From Cupriavidus respiraculi (lineage in GTDB: Bacteria > Pseudomonadota > Gammaproteobacteria > Burkholderiales > Burkholderiaceae): 64,000 bases of DNA. Shown here piece by piece: positions 1-7,983 of the stretch. The notes under the pieces were generated by a model. That model was not told the DNA's origin and did no database searches. It saw only the letters and a list, made by a program, of their open reading frames with translations. Location: NCBI RefSeq assembly GCF_914271545.1, contig NZ_CAJZAH010000002.1, positions 1,240,001-1,304,000 of the forward strand. Direction: 5' to 3'. A program made the translations under genes and the position numbers. Positions within the stretch are counted from its first letter, which is position 1. Each line of letters begins with the position of its first letter.

Positions 1-78
1 CGCCATGGTGACAAAACCGCCGCGCCGACCCGACGTCACCGACTTGCAATATCCATGCACGCCGGGGGCCCGGACCGC

Positions 79-687
79 TCAGCGCGCTCGCCGGCGCCAC
101 ACCTGCCAGCGCTCGCGCTCGCCGAAGACCGGCAGCGGCGCGGCCGAAGGACGGTCTTCCAGGCGCTCGAAGTCGGGCGACAGCAACGCGTCCAGCGCGT
201 CGGCCGCGATCGCGAACGGCGGACCGCCACGGGTCTCGTCGACGAAGAAATAGCCGGCCAGCAGGCCGCCGGGCGGCAACAGCGCCGCGACGCGCCGGGC
301 GTAGGGCTCGCGCAGCCGCGGCGGCAGCGCGCACAGGAAGGCGCGCTCGTAGATGACCTCGCAGGGCGGCTCGGGCTCGAAGGCAAAGAAGTCCGCCTGG
401 TGAACGACGCCGGCGGCCGCGCCGAGCGCCTTGCGCGCGGAGGCCACCGCTTCGGGGGCGAAGTCGATGGCCGTCACCGGCCAGCCGCGCTCGTGCAGCC
501 AGCCGGCTTCCCAGCCGTTGCCACAGCCCGGGATCAGCACCGGACATGGCTCTTGCCCGCCGGCAAACGCCTTGAACTCGGCGGGCACGCCATGCATGTC
601 CCACGGCGTGAAGCCCTTGGCGAAGCGCTCGTCCCAGAAGCCGGCGTCGGCCGCATCGCGGGTGGTGAAATCGGGCTGCTGTGCCAT
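79..687 (-). CDS. TPMT-like SAM-dependent methyltransferase
   Basis: A 202-residue cytosolic class I methyltransferase of the thiopurine S-methyltransferase family. The N-terminus has the family's aromatic stretch FWDERFAKGFTPWD (about residues 17-30). The SAM-binding motif I is VLIPGCGNGWEAGWL, followed by the acidic end of strand beta-2 in VTAIDFAPEAV. The start is chosen because AGGAGGACAC lies just upstream of the ATG; a longer open frame runs into ubiB and lacks such a site. It begins 23 bp after ubiB, so it is probably the last gene of the ubiJ-ubiB transcript. Bacterial members act on thiol, selenium or tellurium compounds. The substrate here cannot be read from the sequence, and a role in quinone synthesis is not implied by position alone. 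Confidence 0.85.
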   Translation of the reverse strand: MAQQPDFTTRDAADAGFWDERFAKGFTPWDMHGVPAEFKAFAGGQEPCPVLIPGCGNGWEAGWLHERGWPVTAIDFAPEAVASARKALGAAAGVVHQADFFAFEPEPPCEVIYERAFLCALPPRLREPYARRVAALLPPGGLLAGYFFVDETRGGPPFAIAADALDALLSPDFERLEDRPSAAPLPVFGERERWQVWRRRAR

Positions 688-710
688 GACGTGTCCTCCT
701 GCGCTGCCGC

Positions 711-2288
711 CTACCAATACCCCACCCAGCCGAGCATCTGCACCAGCACCATGCCGACGACGAAACCGCCGCCCAGCAGCAGGGCTGTCGCCACCAGCCG
801 GTTGGTGCGCCGCTGCTCCAGCACCAGCGCGGCCAGCAGGCGCTCCTGCTCGCCATTGTGGACGAGCGCCCGGCGTTCGAGGAACTGGTGCGCGAGGCGG
901 GGGAAGTCCGGCAGCATCTTCGCCCATTGCGGCGCCTCCACCTGGATGCGCTCCCACGCGCCGCGCCAGCCCACCTGCTCGTGCATCCAGCGCTCCAGGA
1001 ACGGCTTGGCGGTGCGCCACAGGTCCAGATCCGGATCGAGCTGGCGGCCCAGGCCCTCGATATTGAGCAGGGTCTTCTGCAACAGCACCAGCTGCGGCTG
1101 GATTTCGACGTTGAAACGGCGCGAGGTCTGGAACAGCCGCATCAGCACCATGCCCAGCGAGATTTCCTTCAGCGGCTTGTCGAAATACGGCTCGCAGCAG
1201 GCGCGCACCGCGCTCTCGAGCTCCTCGACGCGGGTCGCGGGCGGAACCCAGCCGGACTCCACGTGCAGCAGCGCCACCCGGTGGTAGTCGCGGCGGAAGA
1301 AGGCGATGAAGTTCTGCGCCAGGTAATTCTTGTCGAACTCGGACAGTGCGCCGACGATGCCGAAATCCAGCGCGATATAGCGGCCGAAGGTTTCGGGCGC
1401 CACGGAGACGAGGATATTGCCGGGGTGCATGTCGGCATGGAAAAAGCCGTCGCGGAACACCTGCGTGAAGAAGATCTCGACCCCCTCCTCCGCCAGCACG
1501 TGCAGATCGACGCCGGCCGCCTTCAGCGCCTCGGTGCGCGAGATCGGAATGCCATGCATCCGCTCCATCACGAACACCTCGGAGCTGCAGTAGTCCCAGA
1601 ACACCTCGGGCACCAGCAGCAGTTCCGTTTCCGCGAAATTGCGCCGCAGCTGGCTGGCGTTGGCCGCCTCGATCATCAGGTCCAGTTCGTCATGCAGGTA
1701 CTTGTCGAACTCGGCCACCACCTCGCGCGGCTTGAGCCGCTTACCGTCGGCCGAGACGCGCTCGACCCACGAGGCGACATCGCGCATCAGCGCCAGATCG
1801 CTGTCGATCACCGGCAGCATGCCCGGGCGCAATACCTTCACCGCGACCTCGCGGCCGCGGTTGGGCCCGCTCTTGAGCGTGGCGAAGTGCACCTGCGCGA
1901 TGGAGGCGCTGGCTACCGGCACGTGCTCGAACCCGTCGAACATCGACGACAGCGGCCGGCCCAGCGAGCGCTCGATGATGGCCACGGCCACCGCCGAGTC
2001 GAAGGGCGGCACCTGGTCCTGCAGCAAGGCCAGTTCGTCGGCGATATCGGCCGGCAGCAGATCGCGCCGTGTCGACAGTACTTGTCCGAACTTGACGAAG
2101 ATCGGGCCCAGGCGCGTCAGCGCCAGGCGCAGCCGCACGCCGCGCGGGACTTCGAGCTTGCGCCCGATGGTGATGACCCTGACGAGGAAGCGGATGCGGC
2201 GGTTCTTGAAACCGGACAGGGCCAGTTCATCGAGCCCGTAGTAGAAGATGACGAAGGCGATCTTGCAAAGGCGCAGGAAACGGGTCAT
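711..2288 (-). CDS. ubiB: UbiB, atypical kinase/ATPase for ubiquinone biosynthesis
   Basis: A 525-residue member of the ABC1/ADCK/UbiB family, membrane-associated and required for aerobic ubiquinone synthesis. Family landmarks are all visible. The KxGQ motif is KFGQ at residues 66-69. The alanine-rich loop that replaces the usual glycine-rich loop is ASASIAQVH (126-134). The lysine in AVKVLRP is K151. The catalytic-loop equivalent HADMHPGN is at 284-291 and DFG at 308-310. The C-terminus carries hydrophobic segments (about 496-525) that would anchor it in the inner membrane. The length matches the usual 500-545 residues. It lies 54 bp downstream of ubiJ and is read in the same direction, an arrangement common in proteobacteria. 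Its precise biochemical role in the family is still debated. Confidence 0.97.
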   Translation of the reverse strand: MTRFLRLCKIAFVIFYYGLDELALSGFKNRRIRFLVRVITIGRKLEVPRGVRLRLALTRLGPIFVKFGQVLSTRRDLLPADIADELALLQDQVPPFDSAVAVAIIERSLGRPLSSMFDGFEHVPVASASIAQVHFATLKSGPNRGREVAVKVLRPGMLPVIDSDLALMRDVASWVERVSADGKRLKPREVVAEFDKYLHDELDLMIEAANASQLRRNFAETELLLVPEVFWDYCSSEVFVMERMHGIPISRTEALKAAGVDLHVLAEEGVEIFFTQVFRDGFFHADMHPGNILVSVAPETFGRYIALDFGIVGALSEFDKNYLAQNFIAFFRRDYHRVALLHVESGWVPPATRVEELESAVRACCEPYFDKPLKEISLGMVLMRLFQTSRRFNVEIQPQLVLLQKTLLNIEGLGRQLDPDLDLWRTAKPFLERWMHEQVGWRGAWERIQVEAPQWAKMLPDFPRLAHQFLERRALVHNGEQERLLAALVLEQRRTNRLVATALLLGGGFVVGMVLVQMLGWVGYW

Positions 2289-2342
2289 GCAGGGTCTTTG
2301 GTTACGTTTGCCGCGCCGGTGCGCCGCAACACGGGCGTCTGG

Positions 2343-3023
2343 TTAGCGATGGGCGGACGGCAGCGCGCCGGGCCCGCGTGGTGGTTGGCCCTGGCGCTCC
2401 AGGCGCTCCAGGCGTTTTTCGAGCCGGGCCAGGTCGTCGCGCAGCGCGGCCACGTCGGCGCCGAACTCGTCCAACGCCGCGTGGCGCACCAGGGTCGGTT
2501 GTTCGTCCAGCAGATACTCGGTCACGTTGTCGACCAGCGCCCGGCCCACGCGCAGGGCCTGGCGGTGCGCCTGCTGCGCGCCTTCCACCACGCGCTGCGC
2601 CACGCTGTCGCCGGCCGGTCCGCCCAGCACGCCCCGCAGCGCCTGCGCCAGGTCTTCCGCGGCATCCCACCGCAGGCTGCGGGCCAGCGTGGAAACGGTA
2701 TTGGCCAGTTCCGCATCGCCTTCGATACGCACATGCCGCATGGCGGCGGCCTGTCCGCCGCTGGCCACGTCGGCGGCTACCAGCGGCCATTGCTGCATGG
2801 GCACGGTCAGCGTCACGGCGGCCGGCGCGGCCGGCTGCTCGTCGGCGAGCGCGGTCAGGCCGTGGGCCTCGATCCGCAGGGCCAGCGCAAAGGCGGCGGC
2901 ATCGAAACGCACCACTCGCCCGGCGAAGGGCATCAACATGCTGCGCGCCCACGGCTCCTGCTCCAGCAGATGATTCAGCGCGACAACGACGGGCGCCGCC
3001 AGGGCGGACGGTAGAAGATTCAT
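2343..3023 (-). CDS. ubiJ: UbiJ, SCP2-domain accessory factor of ubiquinone biosynthesis
   Basis: A 226-residue protein with an N-terminal SCP2-like lipid-binding domain (about residues 1-110) and a C-terminal charged helical tail (DDLARLEKRLERLERQ, around 195-210). This is the UbiJ layout. In the family UbiJ binds lipid intermediates in the soluble Ubi complex with UbiK. The start chosen is the ATG giving MNLLPSALAAPVVVALNHLL, which matches the usual UbiJ beginning; upstream in-frame starts would cross the terminator at 3058-3086. It precedes ubiB by 54 bp. Assignment rests on the SCP2 character and on the ubiE/ubiJ/ubiB neighbourhood, since the primary sequence of UbiJ is poorly conserved. 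Confidence 0.88.
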   Translation of the reverse strand: MNLLPSALAAPVVVALNHLLEQEPWARSMLMPFAGRVVRFDAAAFALALRIEAHGLTALADEQPAAPAAVTLTVPMQQWPLVAADVASGGQAAAMRHVRIEGDAELANTVSTLARSLRWDAAEDLAQALRGVLGGPAGDSVAQRVVEGAQQAHRQALRVGRALVDNVTEYLLDEQPTLVRHAALDEFGADVAALRDDLARLEKRLERLERQGQPPRGPGALPSAHR

Positions 3024-3057
3024 GGCGCGATCTCGGCGGGCGGACAGCCCCAGAAAC

Positions 3058-3086
3058 AAAAAAGGCCCACGCTTTCGCGTGGGCCT
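3058..3086 (-). terminator. Rho-independent terminator after the Tim44-like gene
   Basis: Perfect 10-bp stem, AGGCCCACGC (3063-3072) pairing with GCGTGGGCCT (3077-3086), with loop TTTC. On the plus strand the stem is preceded by a run of A (3058-3063), so on the minus strand it is followed by a T run. It lies 68 bp past the stop of the Tim44-like gene and only 35 bp before the ubiJ start codon. Confidence 0.88.
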
Positions 3087-3153
3087 CCATTCTAAGCCAG
3101 GCAAGCCGGGCAGATGGCTTGCGAGGCGACTTGCCGGGCAATTACCCGACGCT

Positions 3154-4149
3154 TCAGGCCTCTTGCTGGATACCCGCCAGCACCCAGCCGCCTTCGCCGC
3201 TGGCCGGCTTGGCCAGATTCCACACCTCGGCGAACGGCTGCGCCGCCTCGTCGGCCTTCTCGCGCATCATGCCCGAGAAGCGCACGCTGGCCAGATACTG
3301 CGACGGGCTGTTCTCGATGCCCAGCAGCGCCGCGTCCAGCGTGACCACATCGGTCTTGTTCACCTCCGCGCCGCGCTCGCCCAGGTCCATCTTGATCTCG
3401 GCGAACATTTCCGGCGTGGTGAATTCGCGGATGTCGTCGAGATTGCCGGCGTCCCACGCCGCCTGCAGGCGGACGAAGTACACCTTCGCGTTGCGCAGGA
3501 AGGCTTCGGTATCGAAGTCCGCCGGCACGCCCCAGGGCTGGGCCACCGCGGCGGCGCCCGCCGCCGCTTCCACCGGCTGGAAGGCCGGCTGGTTGACGGA
3601 CTGGTTGCCCGGCATCACCGGCTGCGAGGCCGGCTGGCGCCACGCGGGTTCGGCATTGCGGCCGATCTCGGTGCGTCCCAGGTCGGTACGGCCATTGGCG
3701 CCGGCGCCGGCACCGGCGTAGGCCGGCTGGCGGCCCTTGGCGCCGCGGAACTTGCGGATCAGCCAGATGGCAACGATCGCGATCAGCGCGATCAGGATCA
3801 GGTTGGACAGGAAGCTCAGCGCCGCGCCGCCCAGACCCAGGTGCGACAGCAGCCAGCCGATACCGAGGCCGGCGGCGATGCCGCCCAGAATGCCGCCCCA
3901 GTTGCGGCGGGGTGCGGCCGCGGCCGCAGCGCCGGCCCCGGCGGCGGCCGGCGTGGCTTGCTGCTGTGCCGGTTGCTGGCTCGGCTGCTGCTGCGCCGGT
4001 GCCTGCTGGCGCTGCTGCGTCACATTTGACGACTGCTTGCCGAAGCTGCGCGAGCCGCCCATGCGCTTGGCTTCGGCGTCGTACACCATGCCCAGTGCGA
4101 GCATGAATGCCATCGACCCTGCCAGGAATTTTCCACGAAGTAACGACAT
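3154..4149 (-). CDS. Tim44-like domain membrane protein
   Basis: A 331-residue protein. An N-terminal hydrophobic signal or anchor (residues 1-27, ending DAEA) is followed by a Gln/Pro/Ala-rich linker (about 40-80). A glycine-rich hydrophobic hairpin (about 83-135, GGILGGIAAGLGIGWLL then a second segment) comes next, then a linker. The C-terminal Tim44-like domain begins around residue 210 (DFDTEAFLRNAKVYFVRLQ) and includes EFTTPEMFAEIKMDL. Bacterial members of this family are inner-membrane proteins of unclear function; the mitochondrial Tim44 role should not be transferred. The ATG is preceded by AGGGGA, and a terminator follows the gene. It sits between ubiE and ubiJ without obvious functional relation to either. 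Confidence 0.85.
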   Translation of the reverse strand: MSLLRGKFLAGSMAFMLALGMVYDAEAKRMGGSRSFGKQSSNVTQQRQQAPAQQQPSQQPAQQQATPAAAGAGAAAAAAPRRNWGGILGGIAAGLGIGWLLSHLGLGGAALSFLSNLILIALIAIVAIWLIRKFRGAKGRQPAYAGAGAGANGRTDLGRTEIGRNAEPAWRQPASQPVMPGNQSVNQPAFQPVEAAAGAAAVAQPWGVPADFDTEAFLRNAKVYFVRLQAAWDAGNLDDIREFTTPEMFAEIKMDLGERGAEVNKTDVVTLDAALLGIENSPSQYLASVRFSGMMREKADEAAQPFAEVWNLAKPASGEGGWVLAGIQQEA

Positions 4150-4284
4150 GATTCTTTATCCCCTCTGTGTTTCGCTTCTACGCGCCCATGATATCGGCGG
4201 CGACGGCTTCGGCGAGAGCGGTACGTGGTCCGTACCGTGCTTCGTAATGCGGCGGTAATGCTGTTGTAATGTTGGGGCGCCGGA

Positions 4285-5016
4285 TCAGAACTTGCGGCCC
4301 ACATGCAGCGCCACCACGCCGGCCATCAGATTGAAGTATTCGACCTTCTCCAGCCCGGCCTGTTCCATCAATCGCGCCAGCGAATCCTGATCGGGATGCA
4401 TGCGGATCGACTCGGCGAGGTAGCGGTAGCTGTCCGCGTCCTTGGCCACGCGCTCGCCAAGCCACGGCAGCACCTTGAACGAATAGACGTCGTAGGCCTT
4501 TTCCAGCGGCTTCCAGACCTTGGAGAACTCCAGCACCATGACCTTGCCGCCCGGCTTGACCACCCGGCGCATCTCGGCGAGGGCACGGTCCTTGTGCGTC
4601 ATGTTGCGCAGCCCGAATGCCACCGTGACCAGGTCGAAATGATTGTCCGGGAACGGAATCCGCTCGGCGTCACACAGGCAGGTGGGGGTCACGATGCCCT
4701 TGTTCAACAGGCGGTCGCGCCCCACCCGCAGCATCGACTCGTTGATGTCGGTCAGCCAGACCTCGCCCGTGGGCCCGGCCTGACGGGCGAAGGCCTTGGC
4801 CAGATCGCCGGTACCGCCCGCGATGTCGAGCACCTTGTGGCCGGGCCGCACGCCGGCCTGGGCGATCGTGAACATCTTCCACAGCCGGTGCATGCCGCCC
4901 GACATCAGGTCGTTCATCACGTCATAGCGCGAGGCGACCGAGTGGAACACGCCGGCGACCTTGCTGGCCTTCTCGGCCTCATCCACCTTCTCGAAGCCGA
5001 AATCGGTTTCGCTCAT
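4285..5016 (-). CDS. ubiE: UbiE, demethylmenaquinol/2-methoxy-6-polyprenyl-benzoquinol C-methyltransferase
   Basis: A 243-residue SAM-dependent C-methyltransferase of ubiquinone (and, in other species, menaquinone) synthesis. Both UbiE/COQ5 signatures are present: [17 protein letters not shown] at residues 31-47 and, further on, [19 protein letters not shown] motif I is [11 protein letters not shown] (about 63-73), and [13 protein letters not shown] is characteristic. The chosen ATG has AGGAG 6 bases upstream; a longer frame would overlap the DUF971 gene. It lies 26 bp after that gene and 135 bp before the Tim44-like gene. No menaquinone genes are in view, so the ubiquinone role is the natural reading. 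Confidence 0.97.
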   Translation of the reverse strand: MSETDFGFEKVDEAEKASKVAGVFHSVASRYDVMNDLMSGGMHRLWKMFTIAQAGVRPGHKVLDIAGGTGDLAKAFARQAGPTGEVWLTDINESMLRVGRDRLLNKGIVTPTCLCDAERIPFPDNHFDLVTVAFGLRNMTHKDRALAEMRRVVKPGGKVMVLEFSKVWKPLEKAYDVYSFKVLPWLGERVAKDADSYRYLAESIRMHPDQDSLARLMEQAGLEKVEYFNLMAGVVALHVGRKF

Positions 5017-5042
5017 CAATGACTCCTGATTAATCCGCGCGG

Positions 5043-5459
5043 CTAGTGCTGGTGGCCGCAGGCATGGCCGCTGCCGGCCGGCATGGGCGTATCGCGATCG
5101 ACGCCGGCTTCCTCCAGGCGCTTCAGATAGGCCTGCCACAGCGCGTCCTGTTCGGCGCCGAGCTTGTACAGCAGGTCCCAGGAATAGATGCCGCTGTCGT
5201 GGCCGTCCGAGAAGCGGATCAGGATCGCGTAGTTGCCGACCGGCTCCACAGCCGCCACGCCGACGTCGCGCTTGCCCGTCTGCAGCACCTCCTGCCCCGG
5301 GCCATGGCCCTGGACTTCGGCCGATGGCGAATGGACCCGGAGGAATTCGAAGGGAAGGCGGAAGCTGGCGCCGTTGTCGAAGCCGATCTCCAGCACGCGC
5401 GATTGCGTATGGACGGTCAGCCCGGTGGGGTGGGGGGTATCTTTCTCGAGGCCTGCCAT
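5043..5459 (-). CDS. DUF971 (GBBH-like N-terminal domain) protein
   Basis: A 138-residue protein made almost entirely of the DUF971 / gamma-butyrobetaine-hydroxylase-like N-terminal domain. It has [20 protein letters not shown] near residues 23-42, [21 protein letters not shown] around 73-93, and [20 protein letters not shown] near the end. The tail [10 protein letters not shown] is rich in His and Cys and could bind metal. In eukaryotes the domain is fused to 2-oxoglutarate dioxygenases, but bacterial stand-alone copies have no firm function; a link to Fe-S biology has been suggested for relatives. It is frequently found next to ubiE in betaproteobacteria. It lies 49 bp after the ABC transporter gene, so cotranscription is likely. 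Confidence 0.85.
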   Translation of the reverse strand: MAGLEKDTPHPTGLTVHTQSRVLEIGFDNGASFRLPFEFLRVHSPSAEVQGHGPGQEVLQTGKRDVGVAAVEPVGNYAILIRFSDGHDSGIYSWDLLYKLGAEQDALWQAYLKRLEEAGVDRDTPMPAGSGHACGHQH

Positions 5460-5508
5460 GATGTTCTGTCGCGACGCGAATACCGCCGCGAAGCCGCGGC
5501 GGCCGCCG

Positions 5509-7410
5509 TCACGCTACGTGTACGACCCGATAGCTTACCGCAGGCGCCACACCTTGCCCATCTTGGGCCGCCCGGGCGGGCGCGGAGGCGGCGGCGGCCT
5601 CCTCCGCCTCGACCCGCGCGCCGTCCCCGGGCACATAGCGCAGCCGCTTGTCGTGGAAGGCCGCCACCGTGCTGCGGTGCGCGATGCTGACGATGGCCGC
5701 GCCCGGCAGCGCCTCGACCATCAGCCGGTACATCGCGGCCTCGGTCTCCTCGTCCAGCGCGCTGGTGGCTTCGTCCAGGAACAGGAAATCGGGCTTGCGC
5801 AGCAGCGCGCGGGCAAAGGCAAGCCGTTGCTGCTCGCCGGGCGACAGGCGCAGGGACCAGTTGTCGAACACGTCCAGCTGGTTGGCCAGCGCGCCGAGCC
5901 GGGCCTGGCGCAGCACCTGGGCCAGCGTCTCGACGCTGTGCGTGGTGCCGGTATCGGGATAGGACAGCGCGTCGGCCAGCGTGCCGACCGGCAGATAGCT
6001 GCGCTGCGGCAGGAACAGCATGCGCGACGTGGGCGGGGTGGACACCGTGCCGCTGCCGTAGGGCCAGATGCCGGCGAGCGCGCGGAACAGCACGCTCTTG
6101 CCGCAGCCGGACGGCCCGCTGACCATCCAGCGCTCGCCGGCGCCGATGGTCAGCGAGAACGGCGCGACCAGCGGACGCTGGCCCACCGGCTGGCCGCGGC
6201 CACTGACGACCGGCAGGTCCAGCGCCAGGCCGTCGATGCGGATGTCAGGCGTTGCGCCTGCATGCACGGCGATATCGCGCACGCCGTCGTGCCGCACCTC
6301 CTGCCGCTGCGCGTCGCGGATCGCGGCCTGGAAGTCGATCAGGCGGTTGGCGGCGGCCTTCCACCCCACCAGCGTGGCGTAGCTGTCCACGAACCAGGAC
6401 AGCGCGCCCTGCACCTGCCCGAACGCCGAGGCCATCTGCATCAGGCCGCCCAGCGTCATGCCGCCGGAGAAGTAGCGCGGCGCGGCCACGATATAGGGGA
6501 AGATGATGGCGAACTGCGCATAGCCGGAGTTCACGAACGTCAGGCGCCGGGTGTAGGCCATCAGCTGGTTCCAGTTGGCACGGATCCGTTCGAAGCGCGC
6601 GCCCAAGCCCGCCCGCTCGGTCGGTTCGCCGCGGTACAGCGCCACCGGCTCGCTGTTCTCGCGCAGCCGCACCAGCGTGAAGCGGAAATCCGCTTCGTAT
6701 TGCTCCTGCTGGAAGCTCAGCCCGATCAGCGGACGCCCCACCGCGTGGGCAACCAGCGATCCGAGCACCGCGTAGGCCAGCGCGAACCACACCATATAGC
6801 CGGCAATGGACCATTCCGTGCCGCCGATCGCGAAGCTGATCGGTCCCGACAGCACCCACAGGATGCCGACGAAGGACAGCAGCGTGACCACGGAATTGAG
6901 CAGGCCCAGCGACAGCGACAGCGCCCCGTCGGTGAACAGGCGCAGGTCGTCGGCGATGCGCTGGTCGGGGTTGTCGGTGGTATGGGTCTGCTCGATGCGG
7001 TAGTAGGCCTGGTACGACAGCCAGCGCTCCATGAACGTGCCGGTCATCCACGTGCGCCAGCGCATCTGCAGCATCATAGTGTAGTACTTGAGCGAGATCG
7101 CCAGCACGATGTAGATGCCTGCCAGCCAGGAAAAGCGCAGCAGCAGCGAGCGGAACGAGACGGCGTCGCGCTGCTCCAGCGCGTTGTAGAACAGCCGGTT
7201 CCAGTCGTTGATCAGGACGTTGATGTAGACGATGGCGAGGCTCAGCACCACCAGCAGCGCAAGCAGCCCAAGGCCGGCCTTGCGGTCCGCCGAGGTCCAG
7301 TAAGGCTTGATCAGCGCCCAGGTTTCCGCGACCCGCAGGCGGCTCTGGATCTGCAGGGCGCGGGCCGGCACGGCCGGGCCCGGAACGGTGGCGGAGGTGG
7401 GAGTGGTCAT
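5509..7410 (-). CDS. ABC transporter, fused SbmA/BacA-like membrane domain and ATPase (YddA type)
   Basis: A 633-residue half-transporter with the membrane domain first and the ATPase second. Residues about 30-340 hold several hydrophobic segments of the SbmA/BacA-like type, including the DWNRLFYNALEQRD stretch typical of the family. The nucleotide-binding domain has Walker A GPSGCGKS (about 431-438), signature LSPGEQQR (about 521-528) and Walker B FLFLDEATSALDE. It would work as a homodimer in the inner membrane. Relatives are annotated as vitamin B12 or long-chain fatty acyl transporters (ABCD family) or as YddA; the substrate is not readable here. It follows the HIT gene by 108 bp. Confidence 0.9.
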   Translation of the reverse strand: MTTPTSATVPGPAVPARALQIQSRLRVAETWALIKPYWTSADRKAGLGLLALLVVLSLAIVYINVLINDWNRLFYNALEQRDAVSFRSLLLRFSWLAGIYIVLAISLKYYTMMLQMRWRTWMTGTFMERWLSYQAYYRIEQTHTTDNPDQRIADDLRLFTDGALSLSLGLLNSVVTLLSFVGILWVLSGPISFAIGGTEWSIAGYMVWFALAYAVLGSLVAHAVGRPLIGLSFQQEQYEADFRFTLVRLRENSEPVALYRGEPTERAGLGARFERIRANWNQLMAYTRRLTFVNSGYAQFAIIFPYIVAAPRYFSGGMTLGGLMQMASAFGQVQGALSWFVDSYATLVGWKAAANRLIDFQAAIRDAQRQEVRHDGVRDIAVHAGATPDIRIDGLALDLPVVSGRGQPVGQRPLVAPFSLTIGAGERWMVSGPSGCGKSVLFRALAGIWPYGSGTVSTPPTSRMLFLPQRSYLPVGTLADALSYPDTGTTHSVETLAQVLRQARLGALANQLDVFDNWSLRLSPGEQQRLAFARALLRKPDFLFLDEATSALDEETEAAMYRLMVEALPGAAIVSIAHRSTVAAFHDKRLRYVPGDGARVEAEEAAAASAPARAAQDGQGVAPAVSYRVVHVA

Positions 7411-7518
7411 GGCACCTGTGCAGGCAAAGCGCCGGCCGCGGGCGGGGCCGCGGCACGCGCGGAATCGATCGGTATCAGACGCGCATCGCCGGGGGCGGTT
7501 CCGCGTGGAGAAAGCCGG

Positions 7519-7983
7519 TCAGCGGATGTCGAGCGCCGCCAGGGCGGCCCGCAGCGCCGGCAGGCGCTCTCGCAACTGCGCGATGCGGCCGTGGTCGGCC
7601 TCGCGCTGCGCCGGCGCCCACACCGCCTCGGGGAAATGCGTGTCCCAGCGATAGCGCGGAATGATATGCCAATGCAGGTGCGGCACCATATTGCCGAAGG
7701 CGGCCAGATTGACCTTGTCCGGCGCCATCGTGGCGCGCACCGCGCGCTCGACGGCGGCCACGAGCCGCATCAGCCAGGCCTGATCGGCCTCCGCCAGATC
7801 GGTCTGCTCCGCGACGTGGTCCTGCCACACGACGCGGCAGAAGCCCGGGAAACGGTCGTGCTCGACCAGGATCACGCGGGCGCGCGTGCGGGCGCCCGCC
7901 TCGCGCCAGACCAGCTCGCCGCCGTCGCCTTCGCACAGCGGGCAGCCCGCCACGGCGGCCGCCGCCGTCAGCCCGGCGCTCAC
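7519..7983 (-). CDS. HIT-family nucleotide-binding hydrolase/transferase
   Basis: A 154-residue histidine-triad protein. The triad H102-x-H104-x-H106 is in the string [10 protein letters not shown], and an N-terminal CPLC pair (residues 14-17) is of the kind that binds zinc in some HIT proteins. Family members hydrolyse nucleoside phosphoramidates or dinucleoside polyphosphates; the substrate is not defined here. The start is a GTG at 7983-7981. It overlaps the TGA of the upstream FAD/Fe-S oxidoreductase in the string GTGTGA, giving a 4-base overlap that points to translational coupling. A longer in-frame start inside the oxidoreductase gene is less likely because family alignment begins just before CPLC. 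Confidence 0.9.
   Translation of the reverse strand: MSAGLTAAAAVAGCPLCEGDGGELVWREAGARTRARVILVEHDRFPGFCRVVWQDHVAEQTDLAEADQAWLMRLVAAVERAVRATMAPDKVNLAAFGNMVPHLHWHIIPRYRWDTHFPEAVWAPAQREADHGRIAQLRERLPALRAALAALDIR

Noticed and set aside
1-78. A gene start at the left edge on the plus strand
   Set aside because: The short frame from position 5 is Arg/Pro-rich, overlaps the methyltransferase gene in antisense and shows no ribosome-binding site; too little sequence to judge.
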